From NCBI GenBank assembly GCA_941918925.1, contig OW799237.1:12753201-12817200 (forward strand): a stretch of 64,000 bases of DNA, written 5' to 3'. The DNA is from Phyto melanocephala. Its lineage: Eukaryota; Arthropoda; Insecta; Diptera; Rhinophoridae. The notes under the pieces were generated by a model. That model was not told the origin of the DNA and made no database searches. It saw nothing but the letters and a program-made list of their open reading frames with translations. Positions 35,262 to 47,830 of the stretch are shown piece by piece; the stretch's first letter is position 1, and every line of letters begins with the position of its first letter. A program made the position numbers and the translations under genes.

Positions 35262-35269
35262 TCACCTTT

Positions 35270-35705
35270 CATTGATGGATGCGCATAGAACGCAATATGC
35301 GGTGAATATGCCCCGAATCCACCTTAGGAACCTTATAGCGGTCATTACCGGACACTGGCCTATAGGTACACATGTGAAAAGTCTGAACATCCCTTACAAC
35401 GACTTCTGCAGAAGTTGCGATAACGTGAAAGAGGAGGAGATAATTGAACATCTTCTCTGTAATTGTCCTGCATTCGGGGACCTAAAACACCAGATTCTAG
35501 CGAATACTTGAATGTAAAACTTTTCTTTCCGCAGTTGATGTGGGAAACATCCACACTTTTATAAACAGGACAGAATGGCTGAGGAACGACAGCCAGAGGA
35601 CATAGACGAACGGGCGTTGGTGCCTACGGTATCACAACGGGACCCTCGGAGAACCCAAGTGAGCTATGCCTTCGGGTGACTGCCGAATCTAACCTAACCT
35701 AGCCG
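35270..35705 (+). mobile_element. 5'-truncated non-LTR retrotransposon (jockey/I-like LINE)
   Basis: An open frame from the left edge reads MDAHRTQYAVNMPRIHLRNL then VITGHWPIGTHVKSLNIPYN and a CRSC...EHLLCNCPAF cysteine-histidine motif (C-x2-C-x13-H-x4-C type). This is characteristic of the C-terminal end of jockey/I-type ORF2 downstream of RNase H. It stops after ILANT; a 3' UTR of about 195 bp follows and ends ATCTAACCTAACCTAG. TCACCTTT at 35262-35269 and 35706-35713 is a likely 8-bp target duplication. Only about 436 bp of the 3' end remain, as expected for an abortive reverse-transcription insertion. Confidence 0.82.
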
Positions 35706-35713
35706 TCACCTTT

Positions 35714-38700
35714 TACAGTTTGTTTAAAACATATTGTACATGGATGATCAGCAGTCCTTCATGGATTTGCATAAGATTTGTAAATTACTCTTAAACACAT
35801 GCGATGGTATGCACTCAAACTGAAGCAAAACAAATAACGAGAGGCTGGAGAGATGTTTTCAGAAACTTCAGAGAAATATCAAACACCAATTTAAGGCAGA
35901 TAGGGAGCTTCGACTAGACATTGATGCAATAAGACAGCTATAACACATATAATATAAAGTTTGCAAATTTTTAAGTTTGTTTGTGAGGGAGGAAGAGAGA
36001 AAAGCATGGGAGTACAGCATCTCTTTCACTTTAATTTGGGCCTGTGGGAGCTTTTTTAAAAACCATAGATCTTGCTACAAGAAAAACAAACTATGAAACT
36101 GAAACGAGCTCGCCAAAGTTCTGCAACAATGGTTCACAAACAGGGGTCAGTTTGAAAATTCTGAAAAAAATATTTTTAAAGGGCTACAATTTAATTTTTT
36201 ATTCCATTAAATACCAAGGCATATTCAACCTTGATTAAATAGCTCCCAAGATTGTTTTTGTCAAGAACATATTTTCTTTTTCAATTGCTTCCAACATCAA
36301 AACAATGAAATTTTAATAAAAATCTCATTTTGGACTCAAATTAACAATTAGAAAAGTTTTAGATACGAAAACATAATCAAAATGACTTGAAAAAGTGCTT
36401 TTAACATCAATTAAAGTTGAGAACTTTGCAAGAGCTTAAGAAATGCTTAAAACGATAACGGTTTACAGGCATAATTTTCTTTTTAAATACTTTGTTTTTT
36501 GTTCATAAAAAAATAATTAAAAAATGTGGTGGGTCGTACACCTTAAAAGGCCGAGAAGCTATAACTTTTTAAAAACTATCACAAACAAAAGATTCTCTAT
36601 TGCCTTGTAGTGGCCGTTTCTTTTCCTAGGGTAAATTTTTTTTTGTACAATTCACGGTTGACTAGATCCAGTGGGAAAAAATTTAAAGAAAAATTATTCC
36701 CTCTTTTAATAATTGTAACCACAAGTGACTCAGTTTTCATCATTATGAAGACGTTGAGAACTGTCTTAAGGAAAACTGTTAGAAAAAACATTTTTAAGAA
36801 AGCCGTTAAAAAACGTGGGAAGTTTTTGGGAAAGGAAGTTAAAAATAAAACCAAACCAGCTTACAAAGACAACCCCTCTGGTCATTTTAATATTGAATAA
36901 TAACTAATAATAAAAAAACGTCTTTAACTTATAAGAAAACAAATTGTAAACCAGCGTCTTAAAAACCAACCACCCTTAAATGGTAAACCTCCTCGAACAA
37001 CCTGTCTGTAAGAAGACTTTTAACACTTGTTACCCTTAGAAAAATAAAACTGCATTTTAAATATCTAAATACTTATACATAAATTTAAAAAAAAAATGCA
37101 ACTGGTTGGGTACTTGTTCTTATTCTCTCCCTCTCTTCCTCTATCTTTTTTTGCTTCTATTTTAAGAAGCATTTCTTGCCGTATTGTGGTGTGCAAGGAA
37201 AAAAGGACACAGGGAAAACAACCCCTCATTTTTAAAAGAATAAAATAAGAAATCTATAAGTGTCTGGGAATTTTTAGCACATGTTGCATGCCTGTCCGGA
37301 CTGACTGTGTTGTGTATACTTAGGACGTGCAGAGTTTAAAGTTTTTTTTTTTCTTCGATTTTCGTTCACCATAAGGATGAGCAAAGAAAACAGGATAATG
37401 AGATTTTTTTTTGTACATATTTGATTATTTTGAACATGAAAACAACTGTTGTGGGTATATTTAAAATTATACAGAGTTACAATACGTTTTTCAAAAAGTA
37501 AGTATGGAAGTGAGTTAATGATATGATGGTAGGTTGAATCGTCGTGTCTGTGTTGTTTTAAGCCTGAATATAAAATGCAGTTAAAACAACCTGTTTGTTG
37601 GGTTGTCGTGTGTGTTTTTTTTTCTGTTAAAGAAAATTGCCTCTATAGGCTTTTTTACTTAGGGAATCTTTAAGTAGTTGTATAAACGTTTTGTTAAGGG
37701 TGCAGGTGCATGTTTTACAAAATTTCACAAAAAGGGGGTTTCAAAAGGATTTGTATTAAACTGTAGTTTCAAAGCATGTTTGTAGCTAAAAATAATATTT
37801 CTTTTTTAATATAGATAGTGGATTTTATAGTAAATATACAAGAGACCTTGAGTTATCATTTCAACGCCCACAATTTTTTTTTTTGTAATAGAATTAAAAT
37901 TAACATATTTTTGACATGAAACTCCCCTCTGCGAAATTTTTATGATTTGGTAAAACATACACACACACATACTATATGTATATGTATGTAGATAAATAAA
38001 TATGTTTGTAGTTAAACTACTTTTCAAATAACATACTTAGTTAGATACACTAAATCCATTAATAATTTTTTTTATTAAAAATTGTTCAAGTAAACTACTT
38101 ACTTAAACCTCTATATTTAAAAACAAAATTACCAACACACCATATTGAGACCCCAACCCACCCATATTCAACATCATAAACATTATTTTTTTTTTTTTTG
38201 GTTTTTAACTTATCATCATCACCAGCTTCTTTCGTCCAAAAAATACATTTTTTTTAACAATAAAATATAAAAAAAGACCTTAAGATATTCGTTAAGATTT
38301 GAAAACCAAAGAAAACACAAAAAAATAAGACATTGAAGCTGTCGATGTTGATGATGGTGTTTTGTATTTTTTTTTATCAACTTCTTTTTAACTAGTCACC
38401 AAAATAAAAAAAAAAAAATTTTAAAATATACCACCTGCCGCCCTTATAAGAAAACAAACATTAAAGATACATAAATTTGAATTGTATTATAAAATGCAGG
38501 CTTTAAAAAAATTAAAAAAAAAATTAAAATAATATTGTGTTTTTTTTTAAATGCAGAAGCACTGTGAAGATCCTTGAACCTTTTATTGGCATTCGAGTAA
38601 GAAGTTTCCTTTTATAACTGCATGTGCAGAAAAATAAGAATTTGTTTTATTATTTCATTTGCAACCTCTGTAAGATAAACTTATGGTTAGTTGTGATCTA

Positions 38701-38723
38701 GACTTGTAGCAGATACATATGCA
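35714..38723. other. Non-coding DNA upstream of chn
   Basis: No supportable gene. A frame at 36610-36900 (+, 96 aa) is Lys-rich and overlaps an equally long antisense frame; no family is recognised. A CACACACATA-type microsatellite lies near 37960-37985. Confidence 0.4.
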
Positions 38724-40015
38724 CTGGGTGGCCCAAATAAGACCTGCCGAAGTTTAGTACGATTAACTTTTTTTTATTTTATAACTGAGTTCTTATAACT
38801 TTACAACACGCGTTAAAATTAAAATTTTTTTTTATAAATCAGTACTGGCTATAGGGGTGTTAATCAAACCGATTCTTTTTTACGTAACTACGGTCTGATG
38901 TAAGGCCATGGCCTACGCCGAAAACCCACGACCGGTTAAGAAGATTTTGCGAACAGTATGATCTTGAGTAAGGGTGCGATTAAGTCGACTCCGAACAGCA
39001 ATTTTTGTGGTGTTGAATTGGCTGCAAGTGGACCTCATGACAAGGAAACTGGCAATAAATGCGGCTATAAGTTTTTATTTTTTGGGGGGATGGCATCGTG
39101 CATTATTGAGAACAGTAATTTAATCATTGACTACTGCTCTCCAGTTCCATTTTTCTGCAGAAGATTACCCTATGTCATTTCGAAGCCAGGGGCATCTAAT
39201 CTTTTTTCATGAGTCTGAAAATATTTTAGAATACCGCATGAATGCAGTATATTTATTGTAGGCTGATATGTCTGAGGTATCCCATAGGAATAGCAGAATC
39301 TTTACTGACAACTAAGCGGCCATCAGGTTCCTGATTGATTTCTATTCGACATTACAATTTGTCTAAGCATGTCATGTATTTTTGATTTGGATGACGATAC
39401 ATTCGAACCCTTATATGTGTGCGGGGATACGGGACCAATGATGGTATTTGCATAGCTGATGGCCTTGCTAAGGTTAACGAACCATATAACGACTTCTCTT
39501 CTTTCTATCTTTCTTTTTATTTATTTATTTATTTTTTGTTTGAATTAATAATCCATTTTTCAATACGTTGTACTCAAGTGAGCTGCATAAAAGTTGCCTG
39601 TTCTATCTAACATATCCTTGTCAACGATCAATTGTTATGACGCATCGATATTGTCGTCAACATTTTAGATCAAGATCAGATACTACTATAGCCTCTATGA
39701 ATATAAATTGGGTGTTCAATGATCAATAGTCCTGGAAGAGGTACTCATCGAAATATTCGCACTGAAAGCAACACTAAAAATGATTTTCGGAGTTTCTTAA
39801 AGTACTATGGTCGACAACTTTTTGGGCTTAGCGGTAGGACAGTACTATGACATGTTGTACCGAACAAAATAGCGGATATTTGTCTGCTGCCATTGTGCCT
39901 TTAAGTTTTCATGAAATGTATTTAACAAAGATAAATAGATAAAAAAAATAAAACAAATGATAAAATCAAGAATTATACGTATATAACATTGTAAGGTCTT
40001 ATTTGGGCCACCCTG
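38724..40015. mobile_element. TIR-flanked element, about 1.29 kb
   Basis: GGGTGGCCCAAATAAGACCT at 38726-38745 is matched exactly by its reverse complement at 39994-40013. The right end is followed by TG and TA; the left end has CA where TA would be expected. The size is that of mariner-type elements, but no transposase is readable. The left half instead carries broken LINE RNase H sequence (separate entry). Confidence 0.65.
38900..39490 (+). pseudogene. LINE RNase H remnant inside the TIR element
   Basis: Fragments in several frames resemble the RNase H domain of jockey/I-type LINEs: IIENSNLIIDYCSPVPFFCR (about 39098-39160), RIFTDN-stop-AAIRFLIDFYSTL (39293-39352, corresponding to the usual SD(N/S)QAA motif) and VRGYGTNDGICIADGLAK (about 39416-39471, corresponding to the usual PGH..I.GNE.AD.LA motif). 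Stops and frameshifts separate them, so it is dead. Confidence 0.6.
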
Positions 40016-40524
40016 TATATGAAATTCTGAGATAAGCTTCTATTAACTTGACAAGTTCAGCACAACACAAAGTTTATTTCATCATTGACAGCCCTGTCTT
40101 TCAAATGACCCCACAAAAATTGTCATTGTGCTTAATCGCACACACACAATTTGCTTATTTTTGAAAAAATTTCGACGTTGCCTTCTGATCGGGATTGGTG
40201 AGCGTCATAAGCGAAATTTTTTTTTGTGCACAATCGCTTAATCGAAAATTCATTATTTAATATCCTTTTTACAAAAAGGCAATTAACAAATGTTCGACGA
40301 AGACAAAGATTCGGTTTATTATTGAACGAGTTAAAGCTTATAAGAGTGAAGGAAAGGATCTTTACCTTTAGTGATGCGTAATTGTTTTGATCGTAGATTC
40401 AGTGATGTCCCAGGTTTATTTTCAAGACTTTGTCGTACACCAGCTTTGTTTGTTATTACAACGGCTATTACAAGCTGTTTGCTTCTTATTGTAAACTATA
40501 GTACTGCCAGCCTGAAAGCTCAAA

Positions 40525-40556
40525 TAAGAAAAGTAGGCAATACCACGCCCCTTTAA
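40525..40556 (+). repeat. Solitary remnant of the Helitron 120-bp monomer
   Basis: AATAAGAAAAGTAGGCAATA followed by CCACGCCCCTT corresponds to the GC-box portion of the monomers in the Helitrons at 24713 and 56341. No Helitron termini flank it. Confidence 0.5.
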
Positions 40557-42178
40557 ATTTAATATTATTTTTGTGTGCGTGTGAAGCATGTACATTAAAT
40601 GGTTGTCGTAATGTGTGTACTTTTTGTAAGTTAATACATAATATGTAATTGGTGTAGAGTATTATGGATTCGGCAGGCAGGCGTGTGTTTTTTTTTGCAT
40701 AAATATAACGCAAACTTTACAGTCTGGCAGTTTTCTTAAAGTTGCCAGATGACTTGGAAAAAGGATCAGCTTTTGATAATCGACATTAAAAATTTTTTTT
40801 AGCAAATTTTTTTAAATTCTGAAATTATTGAATTCGCAAAGATGATGGGTGCACTGACGAGGTTCTTAGATAAATGTACATACTAGCAAAGGGGAAGGTA
40901 GCGATAGAGATAAAAGTGTAAACAATGCGGATAAAATATTAAAGCATTGACTATATCACTGCCCAACTTTTTTCCAAGACAAGAGTCCAATGTTTTATAT
41001 GTGACTCTATACCAGTCGTAACTTACTTAAGAGAAATCGACTGGACGCTAATAAGAGATTTCCGTGGCATTCAAAACCCTGTTCTTTTTAAATAATTTCG
41101 TACAATTTCTCTCTTAAATTAAAACATTTTCATTACTTAATTGCCTTTCACCCCAGTCTCTTTAATATTTTGCTAACTTTTTTTTATATTTATTTAACTG
41201 TGGGTTTGTTTAGTTTTATTTTTGCTTTCGTCATTTGTTTAAATCTACACCCACAACCCACGCATTGCATTTTTATAATATATATTTTCATATTAATCTT
41301 ATCTTAGGCTTGATTGCTAATTCACGTTTAGTTTTTTATTTCTTAAAAAAATGAAATTTTTTGTGAATTTAAATATTATGTCAGTCAACGTTGTTTATTT
41401 TTTTTAAGTAAGCGAACCTCATTTTCATAGTCATGGCAAATAAATTGTTTGAGTTTATGATCACTAAATACATGTAAGTATGTGTCACAGATTTCTGTGT
41501 GTGACAGCTCTAGCCAACACCACCACCTTCAGTTTTTTTTATTTTTTTATTTCTCTAGAGTTGTTTTCTAGCGATCAACAAAAAACTAACCAACCTCCAA
41601 TTTAACAAAAAAATAACACCCACCCAAAAGAAAAAAGTTTAAATTTGTTCTTAGAAGTTTATAATTTGAAACGTGTTTGAAGACAAAAAAAAAATAATTT
41701 TTTTAATTGTACATAATATCAGGCAAATAAATCCCTTTGCTAAAATTTGATTGAAAGATTTCTAAAAATAAGGAATACATAATGCAAGGCAGATTAATAA
41801 GGTATTCGTATCCAGTCAGCGGATTTTCTCTGGTGGTGCCAAGTTTTTTTTAATTTAATTTTTTATATTTTTTTTTTTGTCTACAATAAATAACGCGTTG
41901 CAGTTGGATTAAAACGTTTAACAACATTTTCAATCGAAAATTGCCAAGATGCTTATACCTTATGAATAAATATACCTTGACAAAATCAGCTGATTATTTT
42001 TTTTTTCCAAAGTATGTCTAACAAGGTTTATTGAAGCAGTGAGAAATTTCATATTAAAAATTAAAAAATTTTTTTATATAGATTTTGATAATTTCACATG
42101 AAAGCAAAAAACGATCAGCCGGGCTCTTAAGTTTATCCAGTTAAGTCTACACTGATTTTTTCTGCATTTATTTTTAAC
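40557..42178. other. Non-coding DNA upstream of chn
   Basis: No exon or confident transposon. Contains ATACCTTATGAATAAATATA and CCTTG (41957-41980), reminiscent of the hairpin at 23589. Confidence 0.4.
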
Positions 42179-42180
42179 TA

Positions 42181-42313
42181 ACCCTCATACCTAAACAAGA
42201 GCGTTAAGCGTCAAGCGTTGCAATTTTGCATGTATTTTGTTATTGTAACAAAAACAAAACACATGTAAAACTCCAACGCTTGACGCTCAACGCTCTTGTT
42301 TAGGTATGAGGGT
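42181..42313. mobile_element. Palindromic MITE with about 40-bp arms and TA duplication
   Basis: The arms, 42181-42220 and 42274-42313, start ACCCTCATACCTAAACAAGA and continue GCGTTAAGCGTCAAGCGTTG. The right arm is the inverse with one mismatch. A 53-bp loop separates them. TA flanks both ends (42179-42180, 42314-42315). Degraded relatives are at 10985-11045 and 53823-53878. Confidence 0.85.
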
Positions 42314-42315
42314 TA

Positions 42316-45300
42316 AGCTGTTAATTTGTCCATAGATAAAAATAAATTCCCTTTCAAATGTTCATGTGTAAAAAATTTTAGCAAAATAATCTGCTAAATA
42401 AACATGCCTTGCTCAAAGTTGGCAGTTGTATTTTTCTTTGTTTAATTTGGCAACACTTCTATTTAAATGGCGATGAATTTGCATGAATTTTAATACCATA
42501 TAGGTATAGGTATAATGAAATAAATAATTTAAAAAAAAATACAGAGAAGTTGTCTAAAACGTACCTAGTTAATTTTGAAAATACAAAACAATTTTGCTAT
42601 CACGTAACTGTCACTAAGTAATCTAGAGCGTGGTCAGTTTTTGAATTAATTTTATATTTTATTTTTTCTAAATTGTGGACCAGATAAAAGCAAATCAGTG
42701 GGGAAATTTTAAACTCTTTACGCATTTATGACATTGACAAGACAAATACCGTAAATTGACAAAAATTGACAGTTTGTTAAATGAATAATATAACAGATAA
42801 AACGTAAAAAGTTGTGTGTTAAGAAAATGAAAAAAGAATTTAGAAAATGTAATTTTTATTCCGAAACTATTTTAAAATATTTATCTTTAAAAATCTTACC
42901 ATCTCTGTATGTCCAAATTTTGTGCGGATCATACTTTGTTTCGATTACTAAGAACTGTAAGTTTTTCTAGCTTAACGTAAAAAATTATGAAAAATACCAA
43001 AGTATACACAAAAGGTACATATGAAATTGACAAACATGTCTTTTATAGATTTGTCATCATCAGCATCCAGCCATCCTCCTCCTCACATATAAAAGAAATA
43101 CAAAAAGAAGTAAAAAAAATTACTACAACAACAAAACAACAAGAAGGCCAAACAGACGAAAAAATATGACAAAGTTGATGTTGTAGAAAAAAAAAGACCA
43201 AGAAATAAGATAAAATTTTAAACTAAAACTCAGTATGATGGCTAAATGTTGGGTTGTATGGATGATTTGGCTTGGCTTGGGTTGTATGGATGTTATTGTT
43301 TTAAAGTTATCGTATAGAGTTTCCAAGAAAACCAACCACCTACCTACATGCTATACAACGTACAAATAACATGCATATACAGAACCTATACATGCTACTC
43401 TTTAGGACAGACAGATATATACGAATGTATGTATGTATGCACATAAAGACCTATCAAATTGTTTTTGTATTTGGCTTAACACCACCAACACCACCTTCTA
43501 TTCTGTAGAAACAAATTGTTTTTAAATCCCATAAAAAGGGATCATATACATACATACCTACACAGTGATGAAGAAAACAACAACAACAAAAACGGACAAC
43601 TAAAACACATAGTTAGGCTGGCAGGCAGGCAAGCAACCAACCCAACCTTAATACCCCATAAACTAAATTGAAAAACGAAAAGAAACGTGTTTTTCATTAT
43701 TGCGCAGACGCAAATGCGAACCCACTCTTCTTAATTTTACAAAAACAACAATAGCTACAAAAGAAATGAATATTAAAAGAAAGAAGAGTTTTTTTTAACA
43801 ACGATTACTCACTGTTGGCAGACAAAAAGAAGCAACAGCGTCAAGCAAAGGCCATAAAAGACGCCGTCAACTGTCTTGATCAGTAACGCAGCAGACAAGC
43901 AACCAGCCATCCAACCATTCAATTGATAAAATAAATGACGACCCTCTTTCTCTCTCTATTTGCCGTTTTTTTGTGTGTAAATCAAACAAACATGATAATG
44001 AAGCAGTTTCGAATCCTGTTAAATATGGGGTGGATGGTTGAAGAAATTAAAAAAACCAAAAAACCTAAAACGAAAACTCACATAAAGCAGACGACAGTAT
44101 GTACATACATAAGCAGATAGTTAAAGAACAAAACACAATAGCAGCAAATCAACAAAAAAGCAACAAATGATTTTTTTTTACCATGATCGTTCTAACAAAT
44201 ACACACAAGCCAGAGATAGGCATGTGTATGCATAAGATCGTACCTAGTAGGTGTATGTGAGGGAAGAAAACACACACAAAAAAAAGACCCCTTCCAAAAT
44301 TTCTTGCACATCATCATCATCGTCATCCGCAGCACAAACAAAGCTGTGATCTATAAAAATATAACAACAACAAAATCTACTTTAAAACAGGTAAAATTTT
44401 TACCATTCAACAGCTGCTGCGGGGTGTATTTTTGTGTATGTATTTAACTCCTCTTCTTGGCTACAAAATTCTCTATAAACTGAATGTGCAGGTAAAGTAC
44501 TTACTACCTGTACTTTAAATTTCACAAAAAGAAAAAAAAAACTTTGCAACCACCATTACATTTTGGGCGATTTGTTAAGAAATACCCCTTGTAACAGGAA
44601 ATTAATGTACATATACAGATTTCAGTGATTATTGTGAGATTTTTAAAAACGATCAAGTAGAAATAGTTTAAACAACCCTTGAAAAATTATGTTTATTAGT
44701 TTATCTGTTAGTACAGCCACCCTATTTCATTGATTCGTATAAATTTGGCATTTTTATACACTTTTTAAGCCGGAAATGCTCAGTTTTTTTAAATTTATTT
44801 TCGCAGAAATGAATAAATTGCAGATTATTGTTAAGATGTTGTTTAAAATAAAAAGGGGGCTTGTTGAGAAGTTCGTTGAAAGTCTTAACCCTTAAGAAAC
44901 TTAGATTATGACACTTTATTATCTGAAAATTAACCCCCATAATATGTCACCCATAGCATTGGTTATAGATGAATGAGATCACTTACAATTAGCAATCTCC
45001 CGATCAAGTGAAAGTGATAATAGCATACTGATAACTATATTTGCTAAATAGGGTGACCAGACAGTAGTGATATTTTTTAAAATGTTTACATTTAAAAAGC
45101 TGCGAAAGTTATCAATGTCAAAATATTCAGCAATATTCCATTTTATTATGCATCGCTTCACGTCTGCTAAAAATGTAATTTATTAAAACTTTTATTGTTT
45201 AATTCGTAGTGACAATACGTCATCAAGTATAGTTGGTGTTAACACAATCTGCAAGTGCTCGACTAAGCATTACTGCATCCACAAAGATTGATTGTTTGTT

Positions 45301-47200
45301 GTCGATAATGTCATGCTTGATTCATCGGACTTTATTTGTTTTGAAATAACAAAGAAAATACTATTTATTACTGTCTTCATTATAGAGCAATCTAACCGAC
45401 TTCCTGTGGGCAGAGCTGAAGAACATCAATATATTATTGTAATTTCAACAAGATGGCGCTAAATTTCATATTAATAACGTAATTCTCGAAGTTGTAAGGA
45501 AAAGATATAATAACTAAATAATTTCAAGGCGAGTGGTCGTCAATTGTCCACTGGTCTCTGAGATTATTTTCTCTGAGGTACGTCAAGTCCTCAGTCAAGC
45601 TCCTAAATGGTGCAGAATGATGAAATTTACGTAATTTTTGTTACCTATACTTTAGATTTAAATTGTACAGAGCTAGTATTTTATCATTGAAAGCACAAAG
45701 TCTTTAAAATTAGCAGCTCAAAGAATGTTCAACTCTTTTAGAAGAAATTGAAGAACTTTAATATTCGATATACAATTTACTAGTATTGCATTCAAATCAT
45801 TTCGTTTGGCATCATTTTTATTTACAAGAAAAAAAAAATCAAGCAAAAAAATCTTTCGTTGTGCCTGTCGAGCTATTAAAAGACCCTAAAACACTAGAAC
45901 AACAACAACTAAACTTCCTCCACTTCCATTAAACAAATGTTAAAATGTAATCTTCCTTTTTGAAAACTAAACGATCGTTGTTGCATTCTTGCAAATAAAC
46001 AGTCAGACATTTTTGCCAACAAGTTATGCTCATGCACTGTTTTCTAAAATGCTGGTGGTGGTATTGTTGTCAGCAGTGCGTAACAATTTGCCCGCCAGAC
46101 CTGCCTGCTGTGTAGAAAATCAGAAAAATATTTAAACTAAATTAAAACTAAATTTATAACCACCCTCTGGAAATTAAAATATATGTATGTATGAGTAGAT
46201 ACACATAGATAATTCAAAATAAGTAATGCCAATCAAGAGATTTTTAGAGGTTTAGTGACAGTTAAAAATCTTAGGTTTGTTAAGGTTTGTGATTTTTTGA
46301 TGAAAAGAAAAAAAACAGAAAATCTCTTTTTTTAATATTTTTGCGCTTTAAAAATATGTTATAACGCATAGAATTTCAAACAGTTGACATCACTGTACAA
46401 CCTCATTTCTGATCTTTGTTTATTTTGGCATGTCAACCCAACACCCTCATAGTTTTGCTTAAGTTTTTTATTTCAGTTTATTTATTCATCACTTTAAATT
46501 TCTCCATAAAAATTCCCCCTACTTTAAAAATGCCATAAGTAGCAATAGTAATAAAGTCAGCAATAGTTTACATGATTTTGAAGTAAGTTCATTGATTCTC
46601 ACCCACTACCAGTTTTTTTTTTCGAATAAAAAGGGTGATATTATTAAAGCTTTAAGAGTTTCCCTCTCCCTTTCCTTTGGCTGGAAGTGTATTCATATGT
46701 TTATAGAGGTACCTACTTGTTTTTTCTTTTATTGAGATCCTCTATTTTTTTACTAATTTAATTTTGCTTTTCTTCTATTTCGCTTCTCTGTTAATTATTA
46801 AAGTTATAGCGGGAGTTTTTTATTTTTGTTGTTTAATGGTGGGGGTTTTTCTGCTGATCGTTGCAAAAAAAATATGTTACAGTTAGGAGATTTTTATATT
46901 GTTGTGAAATAACATACATGCATACATACATATGTATGTAAAAGAGAGTGACAAAAATTCATGTTTAAATATGTGTGATATTTAATAGTAACCCTTTGGG
47001 GGACGTAGCAATATGGGAAAAATACAATGAATTTTTGTTAAATAAATGAAGAAAATGAAGTAGATTCTTAATTTTGGAGATAATTTATGCTAATGCTCTA
47101 TTGTTCTACTCTATTTGCCAAAGCAAAAGCTGTTATACAAAAATTTTCATAGGCTTGTTTAGTTATTTTTTGACATAATTACAGAATTATTATGAGTTTT
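42316..47200. other. Non-coding DNA, CA-repeat-rich part at 43.0-44.5 kb
   Basis: The subregion 43000-44450 is locally richer in C (CAACAACAAAAACGGACAAC; AAGCAACCAGCCATCCAACC) and could include a non-coding exon or enhancer of chn. No coding exon is supported. A GCAGCTGT E-box is at 44417-44410 on the minus strand. A (TACA)n(TGTA)n microsatellite lies near 46915-46940. Confidence 0.35.
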
Positions 47201-47204
47201 GAAC

Positions 47205-47830
47205 ATTAAGAAAAACTAAACGAAACTTTTTTTGAAACCGCATTATATAAAAACCTTGCATTATTTCTATATTTCTTGTTTAGATAAGTTCCTTTCCCAT
47301 TTTCTGAAACTTAATGAAAATTTATTTGCTTAACCAAACAGATTTTGATAACATTTTAACAATATAACGTTATCAGGAATATGTTACTCATGAATTCCAA
47401 AGCAACTTTATACTTAACGGATGTTTTAAAAACTTAACGAAACTTTATTTTTATAACCTCTAACAATAATACATTCTTTTTTTCCATGTTCTACTATAAA
47501 AATCAAAGTTATTTTGAAAATTTACATACATATGTGTATTTTTGTTGGTTGCGGTAATAAATAAAACTTAACGAAACTTTATAATAAATAATATAACTCT
47601 TTAATCTTTTTCATATCATTTTACACCATTCTCTTAAAATAGCTTAGCTTTTAATAAAATGTGGAAAGCTGTCTTGTTTTTGGGATTTAAAAATTTTAAC
47701 GAAACTATTAAGTCGAACATATTGTTTGTAAAAAGTCGGACGATTTTTTTGTTTATGCGAAACTTAAATATTTGTTTTGTATTTTAAAATATTGCAAAAA
47801 AAAAAGACTGAACGAAACTTTTTTGCTTAC
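47205..47830. repeat. Recurring AACGAAACTT motif, about 115-135 bp spacing
   Basis: (T)TAACGAAACTT or close variants occur at 47219, 47434, 47568, 47696 and 47810, with a weaker TGAAACTTAATGAAA at 47304. The DNA between is AT-rich and only weakly similar, so this is an old tandem array at best. Confidence 0.4.

Noticed and set aside
36597..36900. Overlapping 96-aa (+) and 85-aa (-) open frames
   Set aside because: Neither resembles a known protein or has flanking signals; overlap on both strands suggests chance.
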